Positions 1 through 11,321 of a stretch of DNA of 64,000 nt are shown in pieces. A model generated the notes under the pieces. That model was given only the letters and a program-made list of their open reading frames with translations, was not told the DNA's origin and did not search any database. The position numbers and the translations under genes are program-made. Source of the stretch: Edolisoma coerulescens (taxonomy: Eukaryota; Chordata; Aves; Passeriformes; Campephagidae); contig VWZW01005395.1 of assembly GCA_013397115.1 (NCBI GenBank), positions 61,713-125,712 on the forward strand, in the 5' to 3' direction. Positions within the stretch are counted from its first letter, which is position 1; every line of letters starts with the position of its first letter.

Positions 1-43
<43 letters not shown>

Positions 44-78
44 AAAAGAAAGAAAGAAAGAAAGAAAGAAAAAGAAAG
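1..78. repeat. (AAAG)n microsatellite
   Basis: The window opens inside a nearly pure AAAG tetranucleotide tract, with two interruptions where one extra A pair is present. It is cut by the window edge, so its full length is unknown. Direct observation. Confidence 0.97.
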
Positions 79-1869
79 TCTAATCAAAACAGTGATTTAT
101 TTTTACTTGCATGATTCATTCCCTTGAATAAACAGCAAGTAAAACTCAGCCTCCCTCTAGCTACAAGCTGGCCTAAGCATCCACAGATCAATCTTGATCA
201 CTCTTGATAATGGGCTTTTTCCACCGAGTCCATTTCACCCAGCGTGCAAAGTGCAGCTCCTTACTCTCAGCTTAATGCATTTAATAAAACTTAATTAAAC
301 ATTTGTAAGCTTAATGAAGCACTCTGGAAATGAAAACAAAGGCAAGCCAACATCCTTCTAAATGGAAACTTGGCCGTCAAGAGTCCCACTGAAAAACCTG
401 AAGTTGTGCTGGGCTTTTAATGTGTCCTCTGGGGTTAATAGGGTACACCAGGGTAGCATTGAAAGTCCTGGTACAGTATACAATTTATTTATTTTTATTA
501 GCGTGTCAGTCAGATATAGGTGTTTATGTTGTGCTGTGTATTCCAGCTGGAGCTGGACAAAATCAATTCAGAGGTAACAAAGAGAACAAACCCCAAATAT
601 TTAACTTATGCAAAGTGCACCGCGTGCAGTGAATTCACTTATGGGAGGAACCTTCACGCTGATGAAGGAAGGGAAAAGTGGATAAAATTGCTGGAAAACA
701 CGTGAAAATACCAAGCCTGTCCCTGGGGGCTGGTGGGGAATGTGTCACATCCTATTTCTCCAGCAAAGGAAATGGGATACCTACAACTTGATGTTCCTCC
801 CACCACATACTATTGCCTGAAGCCACTACTCTAACAATTAAATGAGTTAACTATTTATCTCATGAATGAGTTTAACTATTATCATTATTGTTGCTATTAT
901 TATTGTTGTTGTTGTTGTTATTATTATTATTATTTTCTATGTAATAGCATTCCACTCTTTATTTTTATTCCAATAATTTGTTCTGAACTAATATTAATTC
1001 TCTGGTTATTCTGGCAAGATTTTCAATATGCTGATAACTAATTCTTTGCTTGAATATGCTTTTTATTGTTGTCTGTAACAAGATTTTGAATGATAACTGA
1101 AGCAACTAATAATTGCCAAGGGCTGTTTTTTTTTTCATCTCCCACGGTCTCTCCTCACCAGAGAGATGCTCCAAACCTCTCCTCATCTGTGTGTTAATCC
1201 CACTGCATTCCTGTTTAGCTCCCTCCTGCCTGCTAGCACAGACATTGGAGAAGGAGATATCCAAGACCTGATATTCGTTTGAACATTTTCAGGTTCAAGT
1301 GTGGGAGTAACCTCCAAAATTCTTTGAGCAGAAAACTTTTCATTGCTGTGAATAAGATCCAGTGGGGCCATAGCTGCACACGTGGACACTTCACCCAGCA
1401 TTTTACAAAAACAAGCCTCATTTGTAGCTGTCTGGGAAAGGTATAAAAAGTGCCTATTCACAATTTTATCCAGGCCTAACAGGCTCATTTCATGTCATCA
1501 AATTTATTGTCGCGCTTCCCGACTCGGACGTGTGTCACTTGAAGCACGCCTGGTTCAGACAGGTGATTTATGAGGCCAGCTGAGCTCCCTGCATTTAATT
1601 TGATTTAGGGAAATTTCCCAGAACTTTACCGGGGGAAACTCAGTTATAAATCCAAACATCGTATTTCATAAGGAGATTTTACATTTTCTCCCTAATGCGT
1701 TACAAATATTTTTCCTTGTGGTGTGGCTGTGCCGCGGTCTGTGCACGCAGCTGCTTCACACCTTGCTGAATTTCAGTGCTCTAAGGAACCTTCCTGCTCA
1801 GTTCTGCTCTGCAGCTCTGCCGCTGGCACGGGCACTGGGACCAAGGCACCCTCAGCACATTCCGTCTGC
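79..1869. other. Intergenic DNA downstream of BRINP3, no gene seen
   Basis: No open reading frame here resembles a known protein; those present are short and lack splice or family support. The stretch is AT-rich, with an ATT/GTT microsatellite near 880-937. Around 1,390-1,720 there is non-repetitive sequence with an unusual group of CpGs (near 1,508-1,535), which is a candidate conserved non-coding element. I see no RNA gene. Confidence 0.6.
880..937. repeat. (ATT)n/(GTT)n low-complexity tract
   Basis: This is an imperfect trinucleotide run alternating ATT and GTT units, ending in a block of five ATT units. Direct observation. Confidence 0.9.
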
Positions 1870-2416
1870 TCAGCTCTGGAGTGCTGTGGCCAGTCCTGGT
1901 GTCCCCAACATAAGAAGGACATAGAATTGTTGAAGCAAGTCCAGAGGAGGCTATGGAGGGGCTGAGGGGACTGGAGCACCTCCCTTATGGAACTGGCATG
2001 GGACAGCTGGGATTGTTCAGTCTGGAGAAGAGAAGGTTTTGTGGAGGCCTCACAGCACCTTCCAGGGTCTGAAGGGGCTCCAGGGAAGTTGGAGAGTGAC
2101 AATTCATCAGGAACTGGAGTGACAGGACAAGGGGGAATGTCTTCAAACTGACAGACAATAGGTTTAAATGACATATTAGGAGAAAATTCTTCCCTGTGAG
2201 GGTGGGGAGGCCCCGGCACAGGGTGCCCAGAGAAGCTGTGGCTGCCCCTGGGTCCCTGGAAGTGCCCAAGGCCAGCTTGGACCGGGCTTGGAGCAGCCTG
2301 GGATAGTGGAAGGTGTCCCTGCCCATGGCAGGGGGTGGCACTGGGTGGGCTTTGAGGTCCTTCCCAACCCAAACCATTCTGGGATTGAAACCATTCTGGG
2401 ATTCCATGATTCCATG
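1870..2416 (+). mobile_element. CR1 LINE 3' fragment, plus orientation
   Basis: The left part still translates to the CR1 ORF2 C-terminus: PQHKKDIELLKQVQRR is near 1,902-1,950, followed in other frames by remnants of GLEHLPY and LFSLEKRR. It continues into the characteristic avian CR1 3' UTR (gaggccccggcacagggtgc near 2,208) and ends with imperfect ATTCYATG-type tail units near 2,395-2,416. The open frames here are fragments of a dead element. It is 5'-truncated, as is usual for CR1. Confidence 0.93.
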
Positions 2417-5400
2417 CAGTGGCTAAATGTGGGCCCTAATCACTTCTTACTTTTTTTTTTTTAATATATCTCTGATGTATATGGTGGTATTTTTCTTTCT
2501 TTTTTTTAATTTCATTTTTTGTTCTTTTTTTGCTCTTTGTCTCTCACTTACATGCAGATTTTTTTTCTAGAAAATGGCCCGAGGCTCAATAGAATTGTCA
2601 GTAATGGCCTTAGCAGTTCTAGGCTGATTATTCACATTGCCCAACATCACACATGTAACCTAGGCTGGGAACCTTGGGCCTTTGGACTGCTGATGGACAG
2701 GTGCAGGCTACTGAGATGTCCAAATTGCCCTTCAGAACTTTATTGAAAATAGAAGAGGCTTCTATCCTAAAGCCTTCATTACAGATGCCGTAAATTTCAC
2801 CAGCTGGATGCTTCCATGTGGGCGGGGATGGCTTCAGCCACCTGAAACCTGTGCTACCTTTAGCAGTGTGACAAAGGGCTTGCTTACAAAGCAACTCCAC
2901 CTGCTCAAGAACTGCCTGTTCCCCGAGTGCTTAGGTGGAAATGACATCTATTAACCTGAAAGTCAAATATCTGCGCTTGCAGAGGGATTACTGCTCAATG
3001 TGCCCGAGTTCTTTATAGAATAGCTTTTCTCAACTCTATCAAAGATATTAAAAGTTGTCTCTTGAGGAAAAAAATAACTGGGCAGTTCAATGACTAAGTG
3101 TCTGTGTGTAGAATCCAGCTACTTTAGTAAATATTCACCCCAAAAAATTCATATATGTCTGGGTTGAAGTGAAGGAATGCAGTTACTCCAATTTATTCTA
3201 AGAGGATATGACAGAATATTGCCCTTCCAATGAAGGAAAAAAAAATTGTCATCAATATATTCCATTCTACCAAAGGCTTATTAGAAATAGCATCAATGTT
3301 TTCAATCTCAGTCAGTTCATGTGTTCATTTTGCTCTCTGAGACTGTTAAAGCTGAGGAATAATGTGTGCAAATAAATGCTTGGTACTTCTACATGTTTAT
3401 AACTAAATTCTGATTGACCAGAGGCTTTAATGTTTGGAGCCCAGATAAAATTCATAGCTGAGAATTTCCATTTTCTCTGTTGTGCTGACAAGTCAGCATT
3501 TTAAAATGCTTAGCAGCACAGTCCTCATCTTAACTTTATGCATCTAAATATTAAAAAGGTAGGTGTGATGCTCTCTGATGTCCTGCTGTTAAACAAGAAC
3601 TTTCACATCTCAAGCTGTCAAACTAATCCCTTCAGAAATACTGATTCTGGGAGGGAAATCTTAAGCACTGGACAGCAAGAGAGGAATTAAATTCATAGGA
3701 AGACAGTCGTGCAAACCCAGTTTAAAAAAAAATAAAATTAAAAATTCAGAGAGCTGATACATAGTAGAATTACTGTCTAATCTCGTAGAAATTATCTATA
3801 TTATATTGGGGGGGTTCTTTTTGTGTTTGGTTGTTTGGGGCTTGTTTGGTTTGGGTTGGGTTGGGTTGGGTTGGGTTGGGTTGGGTTTGGTTTGGATTGA
3901 TTTGGTTTGGTTTGTTTGATGCTGAGGAAGGACTTACTTGGAAAATTCGTAATGATACACAAGACACATGGTTATTTAAAATCACTTGGGCATCTTACAC
4001 AACCATAAAGCTCTCTCATGTTGTGATGCCTTCATTTTGTAGGCCAAGGAGTTATGCCCTAATTCACACCTGGTATAGTGAATAACTGAGGGGGACATGA
4101 GGGGCCCCAATGAAAAGGGCACATGAAAGAAGCTCCACATATTTACACCATGAATTATCCCTTGTCATTCTCTTATTCCTGTTTAATGCCTAAAGTTTTT
4201 TCTTTGCTGAGACCGAGTGAAAGATGTGAGACAAAAATCTGTGTGTTCAAAACCAGTTATGGTCCATTTTCTTCTGCCACGCTCATGCTCAACAATTGTA
4301 CCTGATCTTTGCATTTTTGGTCTTCTGTTATCCCCGTGGCACCCAAATGCTCTTGGGAGTGAGTTACACAGCTGTGATGGGATCCCAAATCACCTCAAAG
4401 ATACTTTGTTCTCCCCTCTCTCCCCACCGAGGAATCGTGGTTTGATACATACACACCTCGCTTTGTGTTACTCCTCCTCTTCTCTCATCCCCATCAGCTG
4501 AGAATTGGCAAAAAGCCCTTTTCTAAAAAGAGAAAGTTCTTGGAATGTGTTGAAAGGCGGTCACGCTCTGGATTAGTCCCTCTTAGGGGAGCATTGTTTT
4601 CAGAGCAAAGCTATCTCTGCCTCCCAGGTGGTTTTAAGCTCTTTTCTGTCTGCCGTGTGCTGAGAGCAGATCACAGGCAGACAAACAATGCCTCGTGCAG
4701 GTGTATCCGGAGGGTGGGAAATCCTGCAGCACCTCGTTACTAACATTGGCATTTCTTGCATTTCCCTTTCATATCTGCACGTTGCACTAAATGTTCCCTA
4801 AAATAGAGGAATTTGTAAGTGTGTTGACAAGATACGCTGGTATTTTTAGATGCACGTTACCATCCGAGGAGTAATCTGCAGGGAAGGAAAAATTTCACCA
4901 TTTCTGGGAGGTAAAGCTGTTTCTTTGGTCACAATTCACCTTGCTGCTGTTGGCTTGACAGGGAAAGAAAGAATTTGTGAGCCTGCTCCCTCACATGGAC
5001 TTGCTCCCAAAGCAGTGTCATCTCTGGTGTGGCCAAATTTGTGAACCTAGAATGTCAGAAATCCATGCACTCCTTGCCATGTGGATAAGTTGACTTTTTA
5101 TCCATGGTGACCCCGGGCTGTAGGTTGCTCCATCAGTGGTCTGTGTGTGCAGGAAGTGTAAGATATGTGCTGCTTCTGGAGCAGATTTTGTGCTTAGAGA
5201 ATGAAGCTGAGTGAACAGACCCCAAAGTGAGTCATGCAGCCCCATAAATTGCCCTGCTGGATCCCAATGAATCCCGAAAATCAGCAATAACACTGCACTT
5301 GCTCTGCTGTCGAGATCTCCCAGCACTGACTCTCATTAAAAAGGAGCCATGGCATTCCTTGATCCCAAACCTCGTCCACACCTGGGGAGATCTTGGCCTC

Positions 5401-5689
5401 TGCTTTTAACTGTAACAGGCAATACAGGCTCTCTTGCTTGTTTAAAAGCCTGCTCAAATGAGATCTTGGTTCCTTTCCTCTCTCTACTTTTCCCTGGCTT
5501 TCCTCTTGCACTCCAACCACCTTGGCAGGAGCCCCGGCTGCACCACCCAGAGGGTGATCCCACTCAGACGGGTGACTGTGCTGGCACAGCAGCTCCAATT
5601 CTGTCCCCTCCTTGCCAAAGAAACAACGGCTGCTGTATGGATGCTGAAAAAGCTTCAGCAGATAATTTCTTCAGCTCTCTGTAGCATTT
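2417..5689. other. Intergenic DNA, no gene seen
   Basis: The stretch is AT-rich with poly-T runs after the CR1 tail and a (TTGGG)n tract at 3,841-3,925. Open frames are short and have no recognisable protein similarity. No RNA gene or further transposon was recognised by eye. Confidence 0.55.
3841..3925. repeat. (TTGGG)n minisatellite-like tract
   Basis: About seven near-perfect TTGGG units are flanked by degenerate TTTGG/TTTGA units. It resembles, but is not, the vertebrate telomere unit TTAGGG. Open frames through it give low-complexity peptides (GLGWVGLGW and NPTQPNPTQ) and are artefacts. Confidence 0.93.
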
Positions 5690-5997
5690 TGTGAGAGTTC
5701 TGTCTTTCCTGTGCAAACTATCTCAGACTATGTTACGGTTTTGTAAACCTCTTGCACCTGCAGGATGTTTGCCTGATTGTTATGGTTTTGACTAAGAATA
5801 TATTTAGAAAGAGGTATCTTAGAATTTGACCAATCCCCTCAAGGGATGGATGGCCAGACGGCCAATTGCCTTATGCCACTTAACACACCTTTTGTGAACT
5901 AGTATGTAAAAACCCTTGGAAACAAACTTCCTTCCTTTCATCTTCAGTCCTGGAATTCTGCGTTTTCCTTATTTCGTCATTCTGACTCAACAGTGAC
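5690..5997 (+). mobile_element. Diverged solo LTR, retrovirus-like
   Basis: This is a distant relative of the LTRs at 12,986 and 55,366. Shared landmarks in the same order are a TTGCACCTGCAGGA block, GACTAAGAATATATTTAGAAA, a CCAAT box near 5,830, GGATGGATGGCCAG, CCAATTGCCTTATGCCA, and an end of the type CAACAGTGAC. Boundaries are set by analogy with the other copies. The flanks gcattt and gctgtt match at only four of six positions, so the target-site duplication is weak. No gag-pol-env sequence adjoins it. Orientation is antisense to BRINP3. Confidence 0.6.
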
Positions 5998-6003
5998 GCT
6001 GTT

Positions 6004-6825
6004 GGACCTTAAGACCCTGATCCTTCACCGTACCCTGTTTACCTGCCTGCTGTCAGCACAGCAGTGAGGAGGGCGTGCATCGCTTTTCTTCCCTGTGACG
6101 TTTGGTTTTGTCCCTGGAATATGTGCTGCGTTTTCCAAGGAAAGACCTCCAGAGAGTTGCAGCCCCCTCCTGCCTTCTCTGTCCCCCCTCCTGCACAAGT
6201 TCAGCCTGGGAAAACTGACTTTTTTTGACTTATGCCTCTTTGCTGACTTGAGGTACCTGCCCAATAAGCACTTTCACAAGAAATGCAGTCAGCATATGCA
6301 TACCTTTGGAAACAAAGGCTCTCCCTCAAATTTCGGGAAGGAAGACCCTGAAATGTGACTACCTCTCTCTCCACCTTCAGCCACTAGAATATGAATGCAT
6401 TTGCTTCCTGCCTATATTTTTTTCAGCAAGCAATGAGAGAAAGTTAAGTTTATTCATGTTCACTATGCTTTTAATATGATTCAGTTCAGCCTCTGTATTC
6501 TGAATTTTGTCACCCAGAGACTTAGATCAGGCTGGGAAACCTAATTCTGGCTCCCAGGTAGTGATAAGGTGCCCCACGCTTACTGCAGTCTCTTCCCACA
6601 ATAGAATTTCTAGACATTAACTTGGCTCCCACACTTCAGACATGATCTGAATTGGATTTGCTTGGAAAACAGTGTTTTGTATCAGAGAAGCCTTCACTTG
6701 AGCAAGACGGTGACCATGTTCCAATTAATAACTGTCTGGTTATTGAGCCTGTAGTCACTAGAATTTGTTCTGAATATTGTCCTTGGTTGTCATCGTGCCA
6801 CTCCATGGGTGCAGTACACAGGCAG
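6004..6825. other. Intergenic DNA, no gene seen
   Basis: This is unremarkable non-coding sequence between a solo LTR and a CR1. I recognise no coding, RNA or repeat features. Confidence 0.5.
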
Positions 6826-7108
6826 TGACAGGACAAGGGTGAGTGGCTTTAAACAAAAGAAGTGTTGATTTAGATTAGGAAGAAGAAATACCTCCCTGTG
6901 AGGGTGGGGAGGCCCTGGCACAGGGTGCCCAGAGAAGCTGTGGCTGCCCCTGGACCCCTGGAAGTGTCCAAGGCCAGACTGGACGGGGCTTGGAGCAGCC
7001 TGGGATAGTGGAAGGTGTCCCTGCCCATGGCAGGGGGTGGAATGGGATGAGCTTTAAGGTCCCTACCAGCCCAAACCAGTGGATTTCCATGATTCTGTGA
7101 TTCCCTAT
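6826..7108 (+). mobile_element. CR1 LINE 3' end, plus orientation
   Basis: Diagnostic avian CR1 3' sequence includes ccctgtgagggtggggaggc near 6,893, then the block containing GAAGCTGTGGCTGCCCCTGG and GGTGTCCCTGCCCATGGCAG. It ends in ATTTCCATGATTCTGTGATTCC. It is 5'-truncated and non-coding. Confidence 0.95.
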
Positions 7109-9839
7109 TACCATAATTTCCTTGGTTTGTTTTTTTGTTTTTGCAGTTTATGATGGCAGGTAATAACAGCATTGGTCAATGCCAGCAGAAAGCACCAGGA
7201 TCTGATCACTCCAAATATTATCTGCAGTGCCCAGGTGGAAGTGAGTGCACATGGATGTAGCCACACTTCTTTCTTCTCCACCATAGGGTTCATATCTTAC
7301 TACAAAACTTCCTTATGGATCAAGTCGTTCCCTGGTTTGACTCATACAGACTCCTCTTTTTTAAAAAAAAACATCCCGAAGTTCTTTTTTGAGAACATAG
7401 AAAGATTCCAGTTGGAAAAGATGCCAAAAGGGAAATACTATTGTCTCCTGTTTGAGGACCAGATAAACCTGAGCCTTTTTTTTCCTCACTATATACTTGC
7501 TGGGTTTTTTCCCATCATATTTATCTTTATAGAATGCAGTTCTGGCAAAATAGAAACTCTCCCTATTCCATGAGCCTGCAGGTTCCAAAACCCAAAAGTA
7601 GTCCATGACTAGTGGGCTAGGAAATCTGGCACAGAGCTGGTGAGTAGTGACAGGAGGCTTCCACTTGTCCAGTCCAACACAACGAACGTGTTGTACAATA
7701 ATTTAATGATGTCCCACCTTTGGGGCTTCTTCTGATCTGTATCTTCTATTATGGACATATTTGTGCAAAGAGAAGAACTTTAAATCTTGGCAGAGAAAGA
7801 TATGTTAAAAAGTACCCCCAACTCAGCTAAGAAAGGAAAAAACAGTCATAGGGGGAAAATTTTAAGAAGGAGGATGAAAGGTGGGGGGAAACCCCTCAGA
7901 TCATTTACTGTGACAATTGGTGTTTTTCCTCAGTGAAGGGAAGCAAACGCTTCATCATTGCCCCACACTTCCATCATGACTTTTACTTTCTATAAGCAGA
8001 AGAGGATTCTTTTTTTTGCTTTTTGTTCATTTTATAACATCAGAGTCTTTCATTTGTTTGAAAAGACTACACAAGGTACTGAGCAGCAAAATCCAACTAT
8101 CTAATTTTGCAAGTTATTATAGTTGCCAAAGACATAACAAAAGAGCAAAAGAAGGACTTGAAAGATGAAAACAGGAATACTGACAATTTTAACTGGGAAG
8201 ATCTTATTAATGCAGGAGCGAGCCAAAGCCTGGACACGTAGAAGAGGGGCTGAGATACATTATTTATCAGCAAAAGAAAGCTGTAAGGAGAAAACAAACA
8301 GGAATTCAGTTAGAGGTTAATTCCTCCAGCACAAAAAAAAAAAAAAAAAAAATTGCTAATTCTAGTTCTGAGTGACTTCTTCTGAGGAATTATCCAAATG
8401 GGTGGCAGTGAAATAGTAAAGCAAATAAATATTTATTGAAGTCAGGAGAGACAGGAATCACTAAGGCAAAGATTTCCCCTGGCAGTGGGCTTTCTAAAGA
8501 GTTTCTGCCCTTGTATTTTACCTTGTCCACATTCGTTCCTAAGGCGTTGCCTGCCCTGTGCTGCTGGGGTCTTGCTGGAAGTGAGGAGCATACCTTAAAC
8601 TCAGATTAGACTAAATTCAAATGACATTGTAATATAACAAATTGAAATGAATAAAGTGAATCTCATTGAAGTGAATTGAAGCCTAGCTGAATTAAAACCG
8701 TGTATGAATGAAATGGGGTTTTTTGCTTTCTGTGCCTGCCCATAAAATGATCGGTTTTTATGTAATTCTCTCCCATTTAAAAAATGCAAATTGACTTTTA
8801 AATCTATGACACAGATTCAGCCTGGATGTAAGGAGGTGCTACTGAACCATTTTGTATCAATTTCCTTCACTTTACCCTGTATTTACTAATGAGAAGTTCT
8901 GACAGTCCAGCCATTTGTTCTGTTCTCTTGCAGGAGGCAGCAAAAGCTTTATGTTGAGTCCCAGGTTCTGCTGTCTCAGATGTGCTTTTTTTCTGCTGGG
9001 ATGTGTCCAATAGCAAAGAACCTAATTCTGATCCACAGCCATTCACATTTAATTAGTTTCAGTAATTGATAATGTTTAATTAATAATTTGCACTGTCAGC
9101 TTTATAGACTGGATCTCAATAGCTGTCTTTTATCTGTAAAAGGGGATATTTTTTAAAAATTGAAAATCCTTGCACCGAAAAGAATGGAAAAAATACCCAC
9201 CTACTAAACAGTTACATTGGCAGGGAAATTTTTGACATTAATTTGAGTCTAAGCAGCATGGCTGTACTTAGGTGAGCAGTTCAAAGCAGAGAATTCTGAA
9301 TATTATAGTATTTGGAAGGAGGCAGTGTGTACATATGCTTGATTCTCTTGGTAAATATGCAAAAAATATCAGGGGGAGGCTTCTGAAAAGCATTTTGGCT
9401 GGAAAAGGATTGCTGCATTTGTGACATGAGTAATACCATTTGCAAAGACAGCCTCTCACCTGTCTCCTGTAGAACTAATGCAGCCTTCCACCGCTGTGCA
9501 TCCCACAGTTCCAACCTCCTGAAACATCCTCCTCCCATCCTAAAACACTCCATGGGATCACTCTGATGCCTGGGTGTCACATTAAGCACCTTGGGAAGGA
9601 CAAGCCTCAGGTGGAGCATGTAAAGCATCGCTACAGTTGTCACTTCAGCCCAGCATGAACACTTAGATCCACATCCTAAAAATAAAGTATCCTATGGCTT
9701 TGACTTTTTGACGGTTTCTCTCAAAAATCTGGAGTCAATCTCTTCTCTTTACCTACCCCTCCTGAGTTCAACACACACAAAAGTGTATCAAAGTTACTAC
9801 TTTTGTGTAAGAAAAAAGAATCCCACAGCGTTTCTTTGT
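7109..9839. other. Intergenic DNA downstream of BRINP3
   Basis: No gene is recognised. There is a poly-A run of about 21 bases near 8,331-8,352. Around 9,040-9,130 lies an AT-rich, non-repetitive stretch with several TAAT/ATTA cores, of the kind often found in conserved developmental enhancers. Open frames of 60-133 codons have no family resemblance. Confidence 0.5.
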
Positions 9840-10191
9840 AATAACTGTTCAGCTACAAAATTTTATTGGTCTCCTTCTATGTTCCCTCTAGAGGATGTAA
9901 TGCACAAAAGCATTGCCACGGAACATATAAAATTACAAATGAAATTTATTGTAAAAAGTAGAATGTCTTCTAGACTGGTGTCAGTATTTATTTCATTCAT
10001 AAACCAAAACTGCAGGTATAATATATTCATTGTCAGCAAGTTCATGTGTGTAAATTGCCATCCAACAGTATTGACTGATATAAGACAGATATTGAAAAGA
10101 CAATTTAAATTTACTCTTCCAAACATAAACTGTTCCACAAAAGCACTGTAAAAACTCCTTCAAGGTTTTGTGTTGTGCTTCACATTTATGG
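9840..10191 (-). other. BRINP3: BRINP3 3' UTR (approximate)
   Basis: The region lies immediately 3' of the BRINP3 stop codon on the minus strand. AATAAA hexamers on that strand occur at 9,987-9,992, 9,945-9,950 and 9,862-9,867. The 9,945 site is followed within about 30-50 bases by a GT-rich stretch (minus strand of 9,896-9,917), so it is a good cleavage candidate. The 9,862 site is also plausible. The left boundary is an estimate. Open frames inside it on both strands have no support. Confidence 0.55.
9945..9950 (-). promoter_or_regulatory. BRINP3: Candidate BRINP3 poly(A) signal AATAAA
   Basis: Plus-strand tttatt reads AATAAA on the minus strand, about 240 bases after the stop codon, with a GT-rich element downstream. 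Alternatives are at 9,987-9,992 and 9,862-9,867. Which is used cannot be told from sequence alone. Confidence 0.5.
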
Positions 10192-11308
10192 TTAACTACA
10201 TAATTTGGTTGTGTCATAATCCACTGTGTTTGGCAATTTGGCATTGAAGGCCTGCAAAGCAGATTGGATCCTCACCACTTCACTGGTAGACAGCTTGAGT
10301 CTATGACGGAGCAAGCAAGAGAAGAGGTCCAGGCGACGTTGGCCGGGTGGAGAGAGTTTATTTACACGATCCCGAATCTCTAACAGCTGCAAAAGTGCTG
10401 AGTCCTGTGAGCCCTGAGTGTAGGGGTAGTCCAGCTGCAAAATCAAGTCTCGAATTGCCTCTGGGTCGAAGTGCATGCTGTAGCCAAACACTTGGATGTT
10501 GTTGATTTTCATGTAGCCCAGATTTCTTGAGGGATCAATAAATTCCAGGGGTTCATAGTAGATGCTCTCGTTGCCATTTGGACCATTTGACTTTATTCGA
10601 CTCCTCAAATAGATGTGCACGGTTTCAAAAAATGTCTTCCACTTATTGCCCAGAGTCAGCGTCCAGTTATAACACTGAAGGGGTAAGTCCAGCTTAGTCC
10701 GCTCCCAGTCTGGGAAATTATTTTCATTCACAGGCATAAACCAGCTCTCAGAGTGGCTGCCCCCAAAAGGGTTGATATAAACAGCAAGCACGGGCTCCAA
10801 GGTGCTGTTCTTAGTCAGGCAAATTTGAAGAGAGAGGCCCAGTATCATATGGACCAGGCTGGACTTGTACTTGTTGCTCTTAAGAGTCAGGAGCATCCGC
10901 TTGCGCCACGAGGGGTCGAACCAGCTGTTGAGGCGCATGTCGTTGCTGATGAAGATGGCGTGGACCTCGATCCTCCGGTCGGTCTTCTGCAACAAATACT
11001 TCATCTCCAGGTCCTGCAGGTCCGTCTCGAAGCCGATGTAGTGCTCGGTGGAGTCGGCCACCTCGGGCTTGCAGAGCCCCTGGCTCAGCATGTAGCCGGC
11101 GTTGCAGCTCCCGCAGCGCGTGCGGTTGTCGGGGGCGCAGCTCAGGCAGGCGGGGCCGTCCCCGAGCGTGCAGGGCAGGAAGCCGTGGCAGGCCACCTGG
11201 TCGTTGGGGCAGGTGCACGTGTGAGTCTCTTCGGAAAAGCTCCCCAGGAGCCCGTTCTCGTTGCAGTAGAGGAATGACTGAATGCGGTTGAGCCAGTAGT
11301 TGGAAGAC
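10192..11308 (-). CDS. BRINP3: BRINP3 terminal coding exon (C-terminal 371 residues)
   Basis: BRINP3 is a neuronal secretory-pathway glycoprotein of the BMP/retinoic acid-inducible neural-specific family, which has been linked to restraint of cell-cycle progression in neural cells. This exon follows a consensus acceptor (ttcgccttgcag, AG at 11,309-11,310). It starts with one G that completes the split Arg codon from exon 7, then runs open for 371 codons to a stop at 10,192. From the first full codon, residues 15-79 are Cys-rich and EGF-like (YCNENGLLGSF, CTCPNDQV, CGSCNAGYMLSQGLC). The BRINP C-terminal domain follows (YIGFETDLQDLEMKYLLQK, WFDPSWRKRMLLTLKSNKY, NPFGGSHSESWFMP, VHIYLRSRIKSNG, FGYSMHFDPEAIRDLILQL). 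N-glycosylation sequons include NRT, NST, NWT and NES. The end NTVDYDTTKLCS favours BRINP3 over BRINP1 and BRINP2. No frameshift or internal stop is present. The first half has extreme GC3. Confidence 0.96.
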
Positions 11309-11321
11309 CTGCAAGGCGAAA

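Noticed and set aside
1773..2407. 199- and 140-codon minus-strand frames
   Set aside because: They are antisense to a plus-oriented CR1 3' region.
3770..4085. Repetitive peptides rich in PNPTQ or GLGWV
   Set aside because: They are translations of the (TTGGG)n tract.
9708..10151. 147-codon plus frame and 91-codon minus frame below BRINP3
   Set aside because: They lie in the AT-rich 3' UTR, have no recognisable domain and no context as separate genes.
10753..11277. 174-codon open frame on the plus strand opposite BRINP3 exon 8
   Set aside because: It is the antisense shadow of a GC-rich coding exon; the lack of stops follows from GC3 bias. Its product has no family resemblance.
10880..11314. 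144-codon minus-strand frame overlapping exon 8
   Set aside because: It is the wrong frame of the same exon. The true frame continues unbroken to the terminal KLCS and matches BRINP3.
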